64,000 bases of DNA, taken from assembly GCF_002742625.1 (NCBI RefSeq), contig NZ_PEBF01000001.1, forward strand, positions 2,356,001 to 2,420,000, in the 5' to 3' direction. The DNA is from Caulobacter sp. FWC2. Its GTDB lineage: Bacteria > Pseudomonadota > Alphaproteobacteria > Caulobacterales > Caulobacteraceae. Below the pieces are notes generated by a model, which had not been told where the DNA came from, searched no databases, and worked only from the letters and a program-made list of their open reading frames with translations. Made by a program: the position numbers and the translations under genes. Every line of letters begins with the position of its first letter. Within the stretch, counting starts at the first letter, position 1. Positions 50,691 through 59,611 of the stretch are shown here, piece after piece.

Positions 50691-52445
50691 GTGCGCCCCT
50701 CAGATCGCGCCCTTGTCGCCGCCGCGCGTCGCTTCTGCCTGGACTTTGCCCGCTACGCTGGACGTCGAGGACCTATGGCGGTGGGGCTGGTGGCCGCCGG
50801 AGCCCTGGTCGAGGGGCTGGGGTTGACCCTGCTGATTCCGATCCTGGGCCTGGTCTCCGACCAGGCCGGCTCTTCCTGGCCGGCGCGCGCGACCCAGAAG
50901 ATGTTCGCCGCCTTGGGGGTGAACGATACGGGCGTGCGCCTGACCCTGTTGCTGGCGGGTTTCCTGGCGCTGATGATGCTGCGCGGCCTGGTGGTCGGCG
51001 CACGCGATCTGGCCCAGATGAGCCTCCAGGCGGGCTTTGTCGAACGCCAGCGGCGGGATGTGATGCGAGCCCTGACCTCCGCGCCCTGGGCGAGCGTCGA
51101 ACGGCTGCGCCATGGCCGGGTGACGCAGGCCATGGGCGGCGAGGTCATGCGCGTTGCCGCCGCCGCCAACTTCCTGCTCACCGCCTCGGTAGCCGCCGTG
51201 GCGATCGCTGTCCAATTGACCCTGGCTCTGGTCCTGTCCCCGCTGCTGACGCTGGTGGCGATCGGGCTGGGGCTGCTGGGGCTGGCCACGCTGATGCCCT
51301 GGCTGCGGCGCGGCTTCGCCGGGGGCGCGGCATTGACCCAGTTGGGCGGCGGTATGGCCGACATCGTCAACCAGTATCTTGGCGGCATGAAGCTGGCGGT
51401 CAGCCAGAACCTCCAGGACGGCTATCAGACGCGCTTCGAGCGCGCGCTGGGTAAGATCTTCGAACACCACATGGCGCTTAGCCGCGAGCAGGTGGCGCGG
51501 CGCACCCGGGCGGCAATCGCCACGGCCTTGATCGGCGCCCTGCTGCTGTTCGTCGGCCTACGCGTTATCCAGGCTCCTCCCCTGGTGCTGCTGGCGGTGT
51601 TGGCGCTGCTCATCCGCGCCAGCGGTCCAGCCGCCCAAGTCCAGCAATCAGCACAGATCTTCGTCCAGGCCCTGCCGTCCTATCTGCAACTACGCGCTCT
51701 CTGCACGGATCTGGCGCCGCCTCCAGCCCCCACGTCGCGCCCGCCGGCCGTCGCGATTCCTCGCCGCCCCGCCATCGTTCTGCACGACATCGGACTGACG
51801 CGGGATGAGACCTGGGTGCTTCGTGGGCTTGATCTGGCGCTTGAACCGGGCGAGGTCGTCGGCCTGGCCGGACCGTCCGGCGCGGGCAAGTCCACCCTGG
51901 CCGATGTTCTGGTGGGGCTGCTTCCCCCCGGCGAGGGCGAAATTCGACTTGCTGGCTGTGTGCTGGACGAGGGCCAGATCCCGGCTTGGCGCGATCTGGT
52001 CGGCTATGTCTCGCAAGATCCTTTCCTGTTCCACGACACAGTGCGCGCCAACCTCGCCTGGGGCGCTCGCGATTGCGACCAGGCCGCGATCTGGGGGGCG
52101 CTGGAGCAGACCGGCGCCGCGCCGATGGTCCGCGCCTGGCCTATGGGACTGGAGACCCAGGTGGGCGAACGCGGCACGCTGATGTCGGGAGGCGAGCGCC
52201 AGCGCCTGGCCCTGGCCCGGGCGATCCTGCGACGACCCGATCTACTGATCCTCGACGAAGCCACCAACGCCATCGACCTCGACAGCGAGAAGCGGGTTCT
52301 GGAAAATCTGCGCGCGCTCAGCCCGCGCCCGACCATCCTGCTCATCGCCCACCGCCCGGAAAGCTTCGCCGCCTGCGACCGGGTCGTGCGGCTGGAGAGC
52401 GGCCGCCTGCGTCCGGTCGATCGCGCGGCTCTGGCCAGCGCGTGA
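50691..52445 (+). CDS. Peptide-type ABC exporter (lasso protein D)
   Basis: 584 aa, fused membrane and ATPase domains. Six hydrophobic segments up to about residue 310 (for example VGLVAAGALVEGLGLTLLIPILGLV, LLLAGFLALMMLRGLV, VAIAVQLTLALVLSPLLTLVAIGLGLLGLATL). ATPase: GPSGAGKSTLADVL near 395, signature MSGGERQRLALARAIL, Walker B LLILDEATNAIDL, H-loop IAHRPESF. Lasso clusters carry such a half-size exporter for release and self-protection. GTG start; its stop overlaps the next GTG (GTGA), so it is coupled to the nucleotidyltransferase gene. Confidence 0.9.
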   Translation: MRPSDRALVAAARRFCLDFARYAGRRGPMAVGLVAAGALVEGLGLTLLIPILGLVSDQAGSSWPARATQKMFAALGVNDTGVRLTLLLAGFLALMMLRGLVVGARDLAQMSLQAGFVERQRRDVMRALTSAPWASVERLRHGRVTQAMGGEVMRVAAAANFLLTASVAAVAIAVQLTLALVLSPLLTLVAIGLGLLGLATLMPWLRRGFAGGAALTQLGGGMADIVNQYLGGMKLAVSQNLQDGYQTRFERALGKIFEHHMALSREQVARRTRAAIATALIGALLLFVGLRVIQAPPLVLLAVLALLIRASGPAAQVQQSAQIFVQALPSYLQLRALCTDLAPPPAPTSRPPAVAIPRRPAIVLHDIGLTRDETWVLRGLDLALEPGEVVGLAGPSGAGKSTLADVLVGLLPPGEGEIRLAGCVLDEGQIPAWRDLVGYVSQDPFLFHDTVRANLAWGARDCDQAAIWGALEQTGAAPMVRAWPMGLETQVGERGTLMSGGERQRLALARAILRRPDLLILDEATNAIDLDSEKRVLENLRALSPRPTILLIAHRPESFAACDRVVRLESGRLRPVDRAALASA

Positions 52446-53605
52446 ACGACCCGGCCTTCGATCTGGCCCGGGCTTGCGCCGCCTGGCCGCCCTCTTCGCA
52501 CGGCGACCGAGCGATCGTCGCCGCCGCCCGACTGGTCGACTGGCCAGGCTTCCTCGCCGTAGCCCGCCGCCATCGGATCACCGCGCTGGCCTGGACCGCG
52601 CTCGTTCGGACCGGAGTGGCCCCTCCGCCCGAAGTAGCCGGCGCCCTGTCCGAAGCTGCTGACCAGGCGGCCCGACGCGAGGGGTTGATGGCGCTGGAGA
52701 GCGCCCGCCTTCAGCATCTCCTCGACCGCGCCGGCCTGGCTAACCAAGTGCTCAAGGGCGCCACGCTCAGCGCCCTCGCCTACGGGCGGGACGGCGTCAA
52801 GCAATCGCTCGATATCGACCTGCTGGTGCTGCCCGAGGACGTCTCGGCGGCCTCCGAGGCTCTGACCAAGGCGGGATATGTTCGTATCGCGCCGAGCCCA
52901 GACCTGGATCCCGCGCGGTTGGCCGTGGCCATCGCCCTCACCCGCGAGGCCGTCTTCCGGCGGCCGCAGGACGGCTTGCTCGTGGAGCTGCAATGGCGCG
53001 CCGACATAAACCCCTTGTGGTTGCCGGGCGTCGACGCGCGGTCGGCATCACAAACAGCCCGGCTGCCCGGCTGGCCGCCACTGCGCACTCTCGGCCCCGA
53101 GGCGCTATATCCCTATCTATGCGCGCATGGCGCTCGGCATGGGTTCATGCGCCTGAAATGGCTGGCCGACATCGTGGCCTTGCTTCACCGGGCGGGCCCC
53201 GAGGACTTGGATCGACTACACGCGCACGCCGTGACGCTGGGCGTGGGGCGGGCCTCGGCGCTCAGTCTGCGGCTCGGCCAGCGCGTGCTGGGGCTTTCGA
53301 TACCGGACGAGCTCGACCAACGGCTGCCTCGCGTGCGGTGGCTGGTGGCGCTCTGCCTTGACCTCATCGCCGGCGCGGGAGCGCGCGAAGCCGAGACCCG
53401 GCCCCTGCACCTCTATCGCCTCGCCCTGCTGCAACTGCTGCTGAATAATCGCGGCGATCAGCTGGTCGCGGAGTTGAAGCTACGCCTGGTCAGTCCCCGC
53501 GATCGCATAGCCTTGGCCCTGCCGCCTTGGGCGAGCCTCGCCTATCCCCTGCTACGGCTGCCGCTCTTCTTGGCGCGCCGGTTCGCCGCGCTCAGGGCGC
53601 GCTGA
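52442..53605 (+). CDS. Nucleotidyltransferase-fold protein (NTP_transf_5 type)
   Basis: 387 aa. The centre shows QVLKGATLSALAYGRDGVKQSLDIDLLVLPEDVSAA: conserved Lys-Gly and the D-x-D metal pair of this uncharacterised nucleotidyltransferase family, then HAARH-type helix YLCAHGARHGFMRLKWLADIVALL. Family members are frequent in tailored lasso clusters and may add or remove a nucleotide or phosphate on the peptide. GTG start overlapping the exporter stop; longer upstream frame lies within the exporter and is rejected. Convergent end overlap of 14 bases with the glycosyltransferase. Confidence 0.85.
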   Translation: MNDPAFDLARACAAWPPSSHGDRAIVAAARLVDWPGFLAVARRHRITALAWTALVRTGVAPPPEVAGALSEAADQAARREGLMALESARLQHLLDRAGLANQVLKGATLSALAYGRDGVKQSLDIDLLVLPEDVSAASEALTKAGYVRIAPSPDLDPARLAVAIALTREAVFRRPQDGLLVELQWRADINPLWLPGVDARSASQTARLPGWPPLRTLGPEALYPYLCAHGARHGFMRLKWLADIVALLHRAGPEDLDRLHAHAVTLGVGRASALSLRLGQRVLGLSIPDELDQRLPRVRWLVALCLDLIAGAGAREAETRPLHLYRLALLQLLLNNRGDQLVAELKLRLVSPRDRIALALPPWASLAYPLLRLPLFLARRFAALRAR

Positions 53606-54629
53606 GCGCGGCGTCCAGGATCTCGACCATGTACTCGGCCCGCGCGCGTGTCGAATAACCGCTGTCCAGGCACCGCCGCCGGCCAGCTTCGCCCAGGGCG
53701 CGCCGCGCGGCCGGATCGGCCAGATAGCGCCTGGCCAAGGCGATCAGGCCGTCGATATCGGTGAAGCCGGCGTAGTCGCGTCCGTCCTTGAAGTGCGCGT
53801 CGTGCTCGTCGGTCTTCTCGGCCAGCATCGGGCGGCCGGCGGCTGTGATCTCCAGGCTGCGTTGGGTGATGCGGTCGCGGCTCTGGCGGCGAAGGAAACC
53901 CAGCGCCAGGCGGCCGTGGTGCAGGGCTTCGACATAGGCTTGTCCGAACGCCGCGGGACGCAGGGTAATGTCGGGATGCGGCCCGCCCGAGGGCCAGCCG
54001 CCGATGACCCCGCCATAGACCACCACAGACAGCCCCGAACGGGCCAGGGCCTGCAGGGCGAGCGCGCGCTCGGCCTCGAAGGATCCAGCGAACACCAGAT
54101 CGAAGCGCTCGAACTGCGGCCCCACCTGGGCCGGGGACAGAGGCCGGTGCAGGACGGGATCGAAGGCCTTGCCAACCAGCACCGGCCGGCGGACACCCAG
54201 GGCCGATAGTTCGGGGAGGTTGAAGCTCTTTGTCGTAAAGAACACGTCCCAGTCTGAAAGGCTGGCCCGCAAGGGCGCCTTGAGGTTTCGCGGGTTCAGC
54301 GCGTCGTCCGGCGTGTAGTAGGCCACCAGGCGCGCGCCAGCAGCGCGAAGCGCCCGCAGGTCGAGCGGTCCGAAGACCTTGCTGCTGTCGATCAGCACCA
54401 CATCGGGACGCGTCTGGGCGACGAACGCCAGAAGTCTCGCCCGCTCTCGCGCCGCGTCGATCGGCCATCCCAACCGCCAGGCGAGCCGCTGGCCCAGGGT
54501 GGCAGTGTCGGTGGGCGCCGTGCCGGCCTCATGCCCAAGCACCGTCAGGCCCGGCACGGCGCCGAACGCCTCGAGCCTTTGCAAAGCCGTGCTGCCGGCC
54601 CAGAACGGACCGTGGTAGACGAGCTTCAC
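53592..54629 (-). CDS. CgeB-like glycosyltransferase
   Basis: 345 aa GT-B-type transferase. N half with KLVYHGPFWAGSTALQRLEAF and DVVLIDSSKVFGPLDLRALRAAGARLVAYYTPDD; C half with DLVFAGSFEAERALAL, then ITQRSLEITAAGRPMLAEKTDEHDAHFKDGRDYAGFTD and RRCLDSGYSTRARAEYMV, as in the Glyco_trans_1_2 family. It probably adds a sugar to the exopolysaccharide of the genes upstream. The GTG at 54629 overlaps the asparagine synthetase stop by GTGA; a TTG at 54644 is less likely. Confidence 0.88.
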   Translation of the reverse strand: MKLVYHGPFWAGSTALQRLEAFGAVPGLTVLGHEAGTAPTDTATLGQRLAWRLGWPIDAARERARLLAFVAQTRPDVVLIDSSKVFGPLDLRALRAAGARLVAYYTPDDALNPRNLKAPLRASLSDWDVFFTTKSFNLPELSALGVRRPVLVGKAFDPVLHRPLSPAQVGPQFERFDLVFAGSFEAERALALQALARSGLSVVVYGGVIGGWPSGGPHPDITLRPAAFGQAYVEALHHGRLALGFLRRQSRDRITQRSLEITAAGRPMLAEKTDEHDAHFKDGRDYAGFTDIDGLIALARRYLADPAARRALGEAGRRRCLDSGYSTRARAEYMVEILDAALSAP

Positions 54630-56509
54630 GCCGCCGCATCCCAATCCACGGCCAGGCTGGCGGGATCGATGTCGAAGCGCCTCAGAAACGACTGGACCGC
54701 GAGCGCGCGCCAGATCAGGTCGGCCGAGCCTTGGCTCTGGCCAGCCGCCAAGCGCTCGATCTGGCCTTCCATGAAGGCGGTGTCATAGAGCTTCATGTCT
54801 CGCGCGCGTTCACCCAGGATCTGGTCGCGGACCCAGTCAAGTTCGGCGTTCAGAAGGTCCGCCAAGGGCGTGTGAAAGCCGATCTTGTCGGTGCGGTCGA
54901 TGACCGCCTGCGGCAGGAACTCCGCACAGGACTGGCGCAGAAGCGCCTTGCGCCGTCCCTCCAGATAGAAGGCGCGCGGCTCTATTCCGGTCGCCACCTC
55001 GGCCAGGCGGTGGTCAAGGAACGGCATGCGTCCCTCCAGCGAATGGCGCATGCCGTTGTGGTCGTCGTAACGGACCAGGTGCGGCAAGGCCAAGGCCTCG
55101 ACGCTCTCACGCCAGAAAGCCGTCCGCGCGCTGAGCGGAGAAAGCCGCAGGCCATGGCCCCCACCCCGCAGCTTCGGAGACAGCCAATGGAACAGGCGCT
55201 GCCGGGATCGCTCGCGCAGGGTCCGCTCGATCTCCGGGGAGATGGCTGAACCCAGGACTCGCAGCGCGTGCGCTGGACCTCGACCCAGCCGCGGAAGTTG
55301 GCCCAGGGCCCAGACGGCATCCCCCTCCCGCAGGGCCGAGGCGACCACGGAGGACGACATGTATGGATAGCCCAGGAGGAGCTCGTCGGCCCCCTGGCCT
55401 CCGAGCAGCACCTTCGCTCCTGCCCGGGCGGCGGCGGCGGCGAGGGCGTCGTGGGCGATGATCGAGGGATCGCCGAACGGCCCGGCCTGGGCTTCGATGA
55501 CGCGATCGAGGCGTTCCGACAGGACAATGTGCTGGGAAGGGAACGTCTCGATGTCGAGGCGATCGCCCCACTTCGCCTTGACCGCCGCCACGTAGGGACT
55601 TTCGTCGCGCTCCGCGCCCTGGGCTTGGGCGGTGAACACCTTCAGCGGCGCGCGGTCGCCCCGCACGGCCAGGACGCCGACCACGGCGCTGGAATCGATG
55701 CCCCCCGACAGCGTCGCCGCCAGCGGCGTGTCGGCAGCGGTCTGAGAGATCACCGCCTCGACGAAGGCGTCGCGAAAGGCGGTTTGGGCTTTCGTGTCGA
55801 AGGGGCGTCGGTCCTCATGCGAGGGCGCAGGAAATCGCCAGTAGCGCTCGGGGCGGACTTGAAGATCCGCCGGATCGATCCAGGCTGAGCACCCTGCCGG
55901 AAAGCTCAGGATCTCCCGAAAAAACGTCCTCTCGGCCAGATGGCCCCAGGCGCCCGTCGCCAGGAACTCCGCCAGGGCGCCGGCGTCGGCGGCGGGGCGC
56001 TCGCCATCGGCCAGCAAGGGCGCGACCTCGCTGGAGAAGGCCAGGGCGCCGCCCGCCAGCTTCCGCGAGTAGAGCGGCTTTTGTCCGTAGCGATCACGCG
56101 ACACCAGGAGCCGCCGCGTCCGGGTGTCCCAGAGCGCCAGGGCCCACATGCCCACCAGGCGCTCGAGGCTTTCAGGGCCCTCTAGCGCCAGAGCCGCCAA
56201 CAGGGTTTCGGTGTCGCTTTCGGAGCGGAAGCACCAGCCGGCGCGCTCCAGGGCGGGGCGAAGGGCTCGGTGGTTATAGATCTCGCCATTGTAGGTCAGG
56301 GCATAGCGGCCATCCGGCGAAACCATCGGTTGGCGGCCACGGTCGGAAAGATCGAGGATCGCCAGGCGCCTGTGGGCTAGCGCCACGCCTGTCGCCAGGA
56401 AAATATCTTCGCCGTCGGGGCCGCGATGGGCCATGAGCCTGTTGGCGCGGCGCGCGAACGCCTGGCCTGCCGAGGCATCTTCGCCGAGCCAGGCGGCTAT
56501 GCCGCACAT
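54626..56509 (-). CDS. asnB: Asparagine synthetase (glutamine-hydrolysing), exopolysaccharide-cluster type
   Basis: 627 aa. Starts MCGIAAWLGED, so Cys2 can be the glutaminase nucleophile after Met removal; glutaminase part has LAHRRLAILDLSDRGRQPM and ALTYNGEIYN; synthetase PP-loop LAATLSGGIDSSAVVGVLA and LLGGQGADELLLGYPY. Unlike the lasso cyclase homologue at 45.7 kb, all key residues are in place. Copies like this are common in polysaccharide loci and may amidate uronic acids or make Asn. An upstream frame to 56701 lies inside the polymerase gene and is rejected. Overlaps the polymerase end by 13 bases. Confidence 0.92.
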   Translation of the reverse strand: MCGIAAWLGEDASAGQAFARRANRLMAHRGPDGEDIFLATGVALAHRRLAILDLSDRGRQPMVSPDGRYALTYNGEIYNHRALRPALERAGWCFRSESDTETLLAALALEGPESLERLVGMWALALWDTRTRRLLVSRDRYGQKPLYSRKLAGGALAFSSEVAPLLADGERPAADAGALAEFLATGAWGHLAERTFFREILSFPAGCSAWIDPADLQVRPERYWRFPAPSHEDRRPFDTKAQTAFRDAFVEAVISQTAADTPLAATLSGGIDSSAVVGVLAVRGDRAPLKVFTAQAQGAERDESPYVAAVKAKWGDRLDIETFPSQHIVLSERLDRVIEAQAGPFGDPSIIAHDALAAAAARAGAKVLLGGQGADELLLGYPYMSSSVVASALREGDAVWALGQLPRLGRGPAHALRVLGSAISPEIERTLRERSRQRLFHWLSPKLRGGGHGLRLSPLSARTAFWRESVEALALPHLVRYDDHNGMRHSLEGRMPFLDHRLAEVATGIEPRAFYLEGRRKALLRQSCAEFLPQAVIDRTDKIGFHTPLADLLNAELDWVRDQILGERARDMKLYDTAFMEGQIERLAAGQSQGSADLIWRALAVQSFLRRFDIDPASLAVDWDAAA

Positions 56510-57888
56510 GTCGCCGCTCGCGGGGGGGCTGACCGCGTCGCCAGGGCGCAGGCCAGAGCCATCACGAGGGCCATGGCGGGCGTCCGCAGCGGGTAGTCGA
56601 CCAGCGAATGTAGCAGCAACAGGCCGATGACGAGGGTTCCGGCTCGGCCGAGCGGATCGTTGAGCGCTCCAAACCACTGTTGGCGCAGGGCCAGGCCCCA
56701 CCAGGCCAGGAAGGACACAATCAGCGCCAGTCCAGGCCAGCCAGCCTCGAGCCAGAGCTCGGCAAAGTCGTTGTGGGCGTGGTTGAGGTAGAAGGGGTCG
56801 ATGTCTTCCAGCCGCTCGGCGGCGCGATACACCAGGTCGAAGGATCCGAGGCCCGCGCCCAAGGGCTGGTGCAGCCGCGCCAGGTCGAGAACCTGGGGCA
56901 AGAGCTGCAAGCGCCCTCCTCCTTGCCCGTTCTCGAAGCGATCGAGGATCAGCCCGCCCTTGGCCAGGACGATCATCGCAATCAGGGTGGCCATCGCCGT
57001 CAGCGCCGCCGACCAGGCCAGGGCCCGTCCGCCGAACGCGTCGCCGCGCCGGGGCGAGCGCAGAACCAGGAAACCGCCAGCCAGGGCCGGACCGGCCAGC
57101 AGAACGCCCGCCCGGGACAGCGTCGCCAGCGCGCCGACGACCAGCAACGCCATCAGGATAAGCGCCACCGCGGGTCGGAATACCGGGCGGCCGGGCGTCG
57201 GTTCGGTGCGCGCCAGGGCGGCGGCCAGGACCGACGCCGACAGCAGGAAGATGGCCTGATGGTTACGGTTGACGAAAAAACCGAGGGGTTGGCCGATGGG
57301 CGCGAGAGGGCGCCATCGAAGATAGCCCGCCTCCCCGCCCGCGGCCTGGATCGCGGCGACCACGAGACCCAGAATGCCCGCCCCGACCACCAGCATGGTC
57401 AGGCTCGCCCGCTGTCGCGCGCCCATCGGCGCCACAGCCAGGAAGAGCGCGGCCGGTGCGATCAGGCTGAGAAGCGCACGCTGAGTATCCGCCGGCGACA
57501 GGGTCATGGGCCGCCAATGCTCCGGCAAATCGGCCAGCGCAACGGCCCGCGCCATCGGCCCGTGACCGGGCAGCTCCATCCAGACGCCGGGCGGCAGCGG
57601 CGCCAGCTGCAGAAGTGGTAAAAGCACCATGGCGCTCAGGATCGACATGGGCAGGGCCTGATCCGCGCGAGCAATATCTGTTCGCAACATCGCTGGCCCC
57701 AGCAAGGCCACACCGGCCAGTTGCACCGCCATATGACCCACAGGATCGAGACGGCTTGCGCCGCCGATGAGCAGGCCCGCGACCAGCGTGACCGCCGAAA
57801 CCATGAAGATCGCTTGGGCGCGCCTATCCTGCCCGGTCTCGCGCCAGCCCGCGCCCAGAACCACGCGCCTCATGGACCGTTCGATCAT
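56497..57888 (-). CDS. O-antigen ligase / Wzy-type polymerase family membrane protein
   Basis: 463 aa, about 11-12 membrane segments. Large periplasmic loop near residues 310-380 with RFENGQGGGRLQLLPQVLDLARLHQPLGAGLGSFDLVYRAAE and YLNHAHNDFAELWLEAGWPGL, the H-x-H-N-x-x-x-E signature of O-antigen ligases and polymerases. It joins repeat units of the exopolysaccharide or caps a lipid with them. It is in line with wzc and wza and overlaps asnB. Confidence 0.87.
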   Translation of the reverse strand: MIERSMRRVVLGAGWRETGQDRRAQAIFMVSAVTLVAGLLIGGASRLDPVGHMAVQLAGVALLGPAMLRTDIARADQALPMSILSAMVLLPLLQLAPLPPGVWMELPGHGPMARAVALADLPEHWRPMTLSPADTQRALLSLIAPAALFLAVAPMGARQRASLTMLVVGAGILGLVVAAIQAAGGEAGYLRWRPLAPIGQPLGFFVNRNHQAIFLLSASVLAAALARTEPTPGRPVFRPAVALILMALLVVGALATLSRAGVLLAGPALAGGFLVLRSPRRGDAFGGRALAWSAALTAMATLIAMIVLAKGGLILDRFENGQGGGRLQLLPQVLDLARLHQPLGAGLGSFDLVYRAAERLEDIDPFYLNHAHNDFAELWLEAGWPGLALIVSFLAWWGLALRQQWFGALNDPLGRAGTLVIGLLLLHSLVDYPLRTPAMALVMALACALATRSAPPRAATCAA

Positions 57889-57925
57889 TGGGCGGTTGGC
57901 GCCGAGACTCAGCCGGAAGATCCGT

Positions 57926-58282
57926 TCAGCCGCTCTTGCTGTTGTCGCTCGCGTCGATCACCACGGCGGTCGTGGCCACCGCGGCCGCCACGCCGGTGAA
58001 CGCGCCCGCGCCGCTCTGCCAGAAAGCGCCCTTGCGCCAGAAGCGGCCAAACTTGCGATAGTTGAAGCCCTTGCGCGCCGTTTCCGCCTGCTGCGCCGAC
58101 TGAGCGGCCGGGACCACGGCCGGATCCTGCACGTCTTCGGACACTTCATCGGCGCCGATCGAATCCATGGCGAACGAGACGGTCTCGAACTTCGGCGCCA
58201 GGGGCGCGAATACATCAGCCGCCAGGGCCGGCCCCGCAAGGGTCAGGAGGGTCACGGCGGTCACGGTCAGAATCTTGCGCAC
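57926..58282 (-). CDS. Small secreted or membrane-anchored protein of unknown function
   Basis: 118 aa. Signal peptide RKILTVTAVTLLTLAGPALA, cleaved before ADVF. An acidic mid-part, then basic KGFNYRKFGRFWRKGAF and a hydrophobic AGAFTGVAAAVATTAVVIDASDNS near the C terminus that could insert in a membrane. No family recognised. Located between the TPR gene and the polymerase gene of the exopolysaccharide locus, 99 bases behind the former, so probably part of it. Confidence 0.75.
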   Translation of the reverse strand: MRKILTVTAVTLLTLAGPALAADVFAPLAPKFETVSFAMDSIGADEVSEDVQDPAVVPAAQSAQQAETARKGFNYRKFGRFWRKGAFWQSGAGAFTGVAAAVATTAVVIDASDNSKSG

Positions 58283-58381
58283 GAGGATCTACCTTGCGTG
58301 AACGGCGAAGTTTGAGATGCAACGCTATCGCGCTCGCCGGCATATTGCAACCTGGCATGCGCAACAACGAAGGCGCCGGCG

Positions 58382-59611
58382 TCAGGTTCCCGGCTCAAGG
58401 ACGACCGACCCGAACCAGGCCGAGATCGCCGAACGCCGCCCTTGTGGATGTCCGACCAGGGTCAGCCAGACCGCGTCGCAGCCGACGACTGGAACGCGGA
58501 CGGACGCCTCGAACCGCGACCAAGTCGCGGCAGGACCAGACATTGGGCGCTCGGCCAGCACTGGGCCGTCGGGCGCGCAACGAACCTGCCATCGCAGCCG
58601 ATCGATGGCTCCGCTCTCCGGATAGACCTCGCCGATCAGGCGATAATCGCGAGGCGTGACCGTGACGAGACGCCGCACGATGTCGCCACCCTCGAAGCCG
58701 TCATAGCCTATCCACACCGCCTGCCCGCTGCGTCCCGGCGCGCCAGCGATCTCGATGTCCGCACCGGAGAGGCCAGCCTTGGTCCACGCGAAGGGCGAAA
58801 GGCCCGGCGCGGAGGTGAAAGCGCCGGTCCGGACCTGTTCGCGCGTCGCGCGGCCCGCCTGAAAACGCGATAGCGCCTCCTGGGCCTGGCCATAGCGACC
58901 CTCGAGCGTCAGCCTTTCGATCCAGCCGGAAAGTTCGCCTTGCGTCAGGGGGGCGGGACCTTGTTCGACCCGGGTCAGCAGATGCTCGATGGCTTCGTCC
59001 GTCTGCGGAGTCTGGGCCAGCACCTCGAAGAACTGGGCGCGCCAGGGCGGGCGCGCGGCCAGCCGCTCCGCGAAGGCTTCCGTGGCGATCGGATCGGCGG
59101 CCGCGAGCCCGCCCAGGGCGAAGACCGCCGGCCGGAAGGCCTGGCGCCGGCGCGCCAGGGCGTCGGCGCGGCGAAAGGCCGAGCGATAGTCGCGGCGCTG
59201 CAGATCGATGTCCAAAAGCCAGGCCTGGACCTGGTTGTCTCGCCACCCCCGCTCCCCGGCGAAGGCTATCAACCGGCGAGCCTCCGCCGTTCGCCCCAGT
59301 CCCTGCATCGCCTGGGCCCTTGCGCGGAGCGCCGGCACGTTCAGGGGGGAACGGTCGAGCGCGGCCTGCGCCATCTTGGCGGCCAGGGGGAACTCGCCGC
59401 GCCGCACGGCCTTTTCCGCCAGGGCGGTCAGGACCTGCTCGCTGTCCAGTCCCAGGCGCACCGCGCGCGCCGGATCGCGCGAGGCCAGCGCCCCGCCAAG
59501 ACCCTGATCAATGGCCAGGCGGGCCAGGCATAGGGAAAGCAGGACGACCAGGCCAAGCTTGGCCCGTGCGGTCCAACCGACTGGCTGCTCGCCTCGCACG
59601 CCCCGGTTCAA
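58382..59611 (-). CDS. TPR-containing membrane-anchored protein of the exopolysaccharide locus
   Basis: 409 aa. Membrane segment KLGLVVLLSLCLARLAIDQGLG (about 19-40), then TPR helices (VLTALAEKAVRRGEFPLAAKMAQAALDRSPLNVPALRARAQAMQGLGRTAEARRLI) up to about 260 and a C-terminal beta domain (IEIAGAPGRSGQAVWIGYDGFEGGDIVRRLV, VRCAPDGPVLAERPM) like a carbohydrate-binding fold. A TTG start overlaps the wzc stop (TTGA). Similar TPR proteins assist periplasmic polymer assembly. No named family. Confidence 0.8.
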   Translation of the reverse strand: MNRGVRGEQPVGWTARAKLGLVVLLSLCLARLAIDQGLGGALASRDPARAVRLGLDSEQVLTALAEKAVRRGEFPLAAKMAQAALDRSPLNVPALRARAQAMQGLGRTAEARRLIAFAGERGWRDNQVQAWLLDIDLQRRDYRSAFRRADALARRRQAFRPAVFALGGLAAADPIATEAFAERLAARPPWRAQFFEVLAQTPQTDEAIEHLLTRVEQGPAPLTQGELSGWIERLTLEGRYGQAQEALSRFQAGRATREQVRTGAFTSAPGLSPFAWTKAGLSGADIEIAGAPGRSGQAVWIGYDGFEGGDIVRRLVTVTPRDYRLIGEVYPESGAIDRLRWQVRCAPDGPVLAERPMSGPAATWSRFEASVRVPVVGCDAVWLTLVGHPQGRRSAISAWFGSVVLEPGT

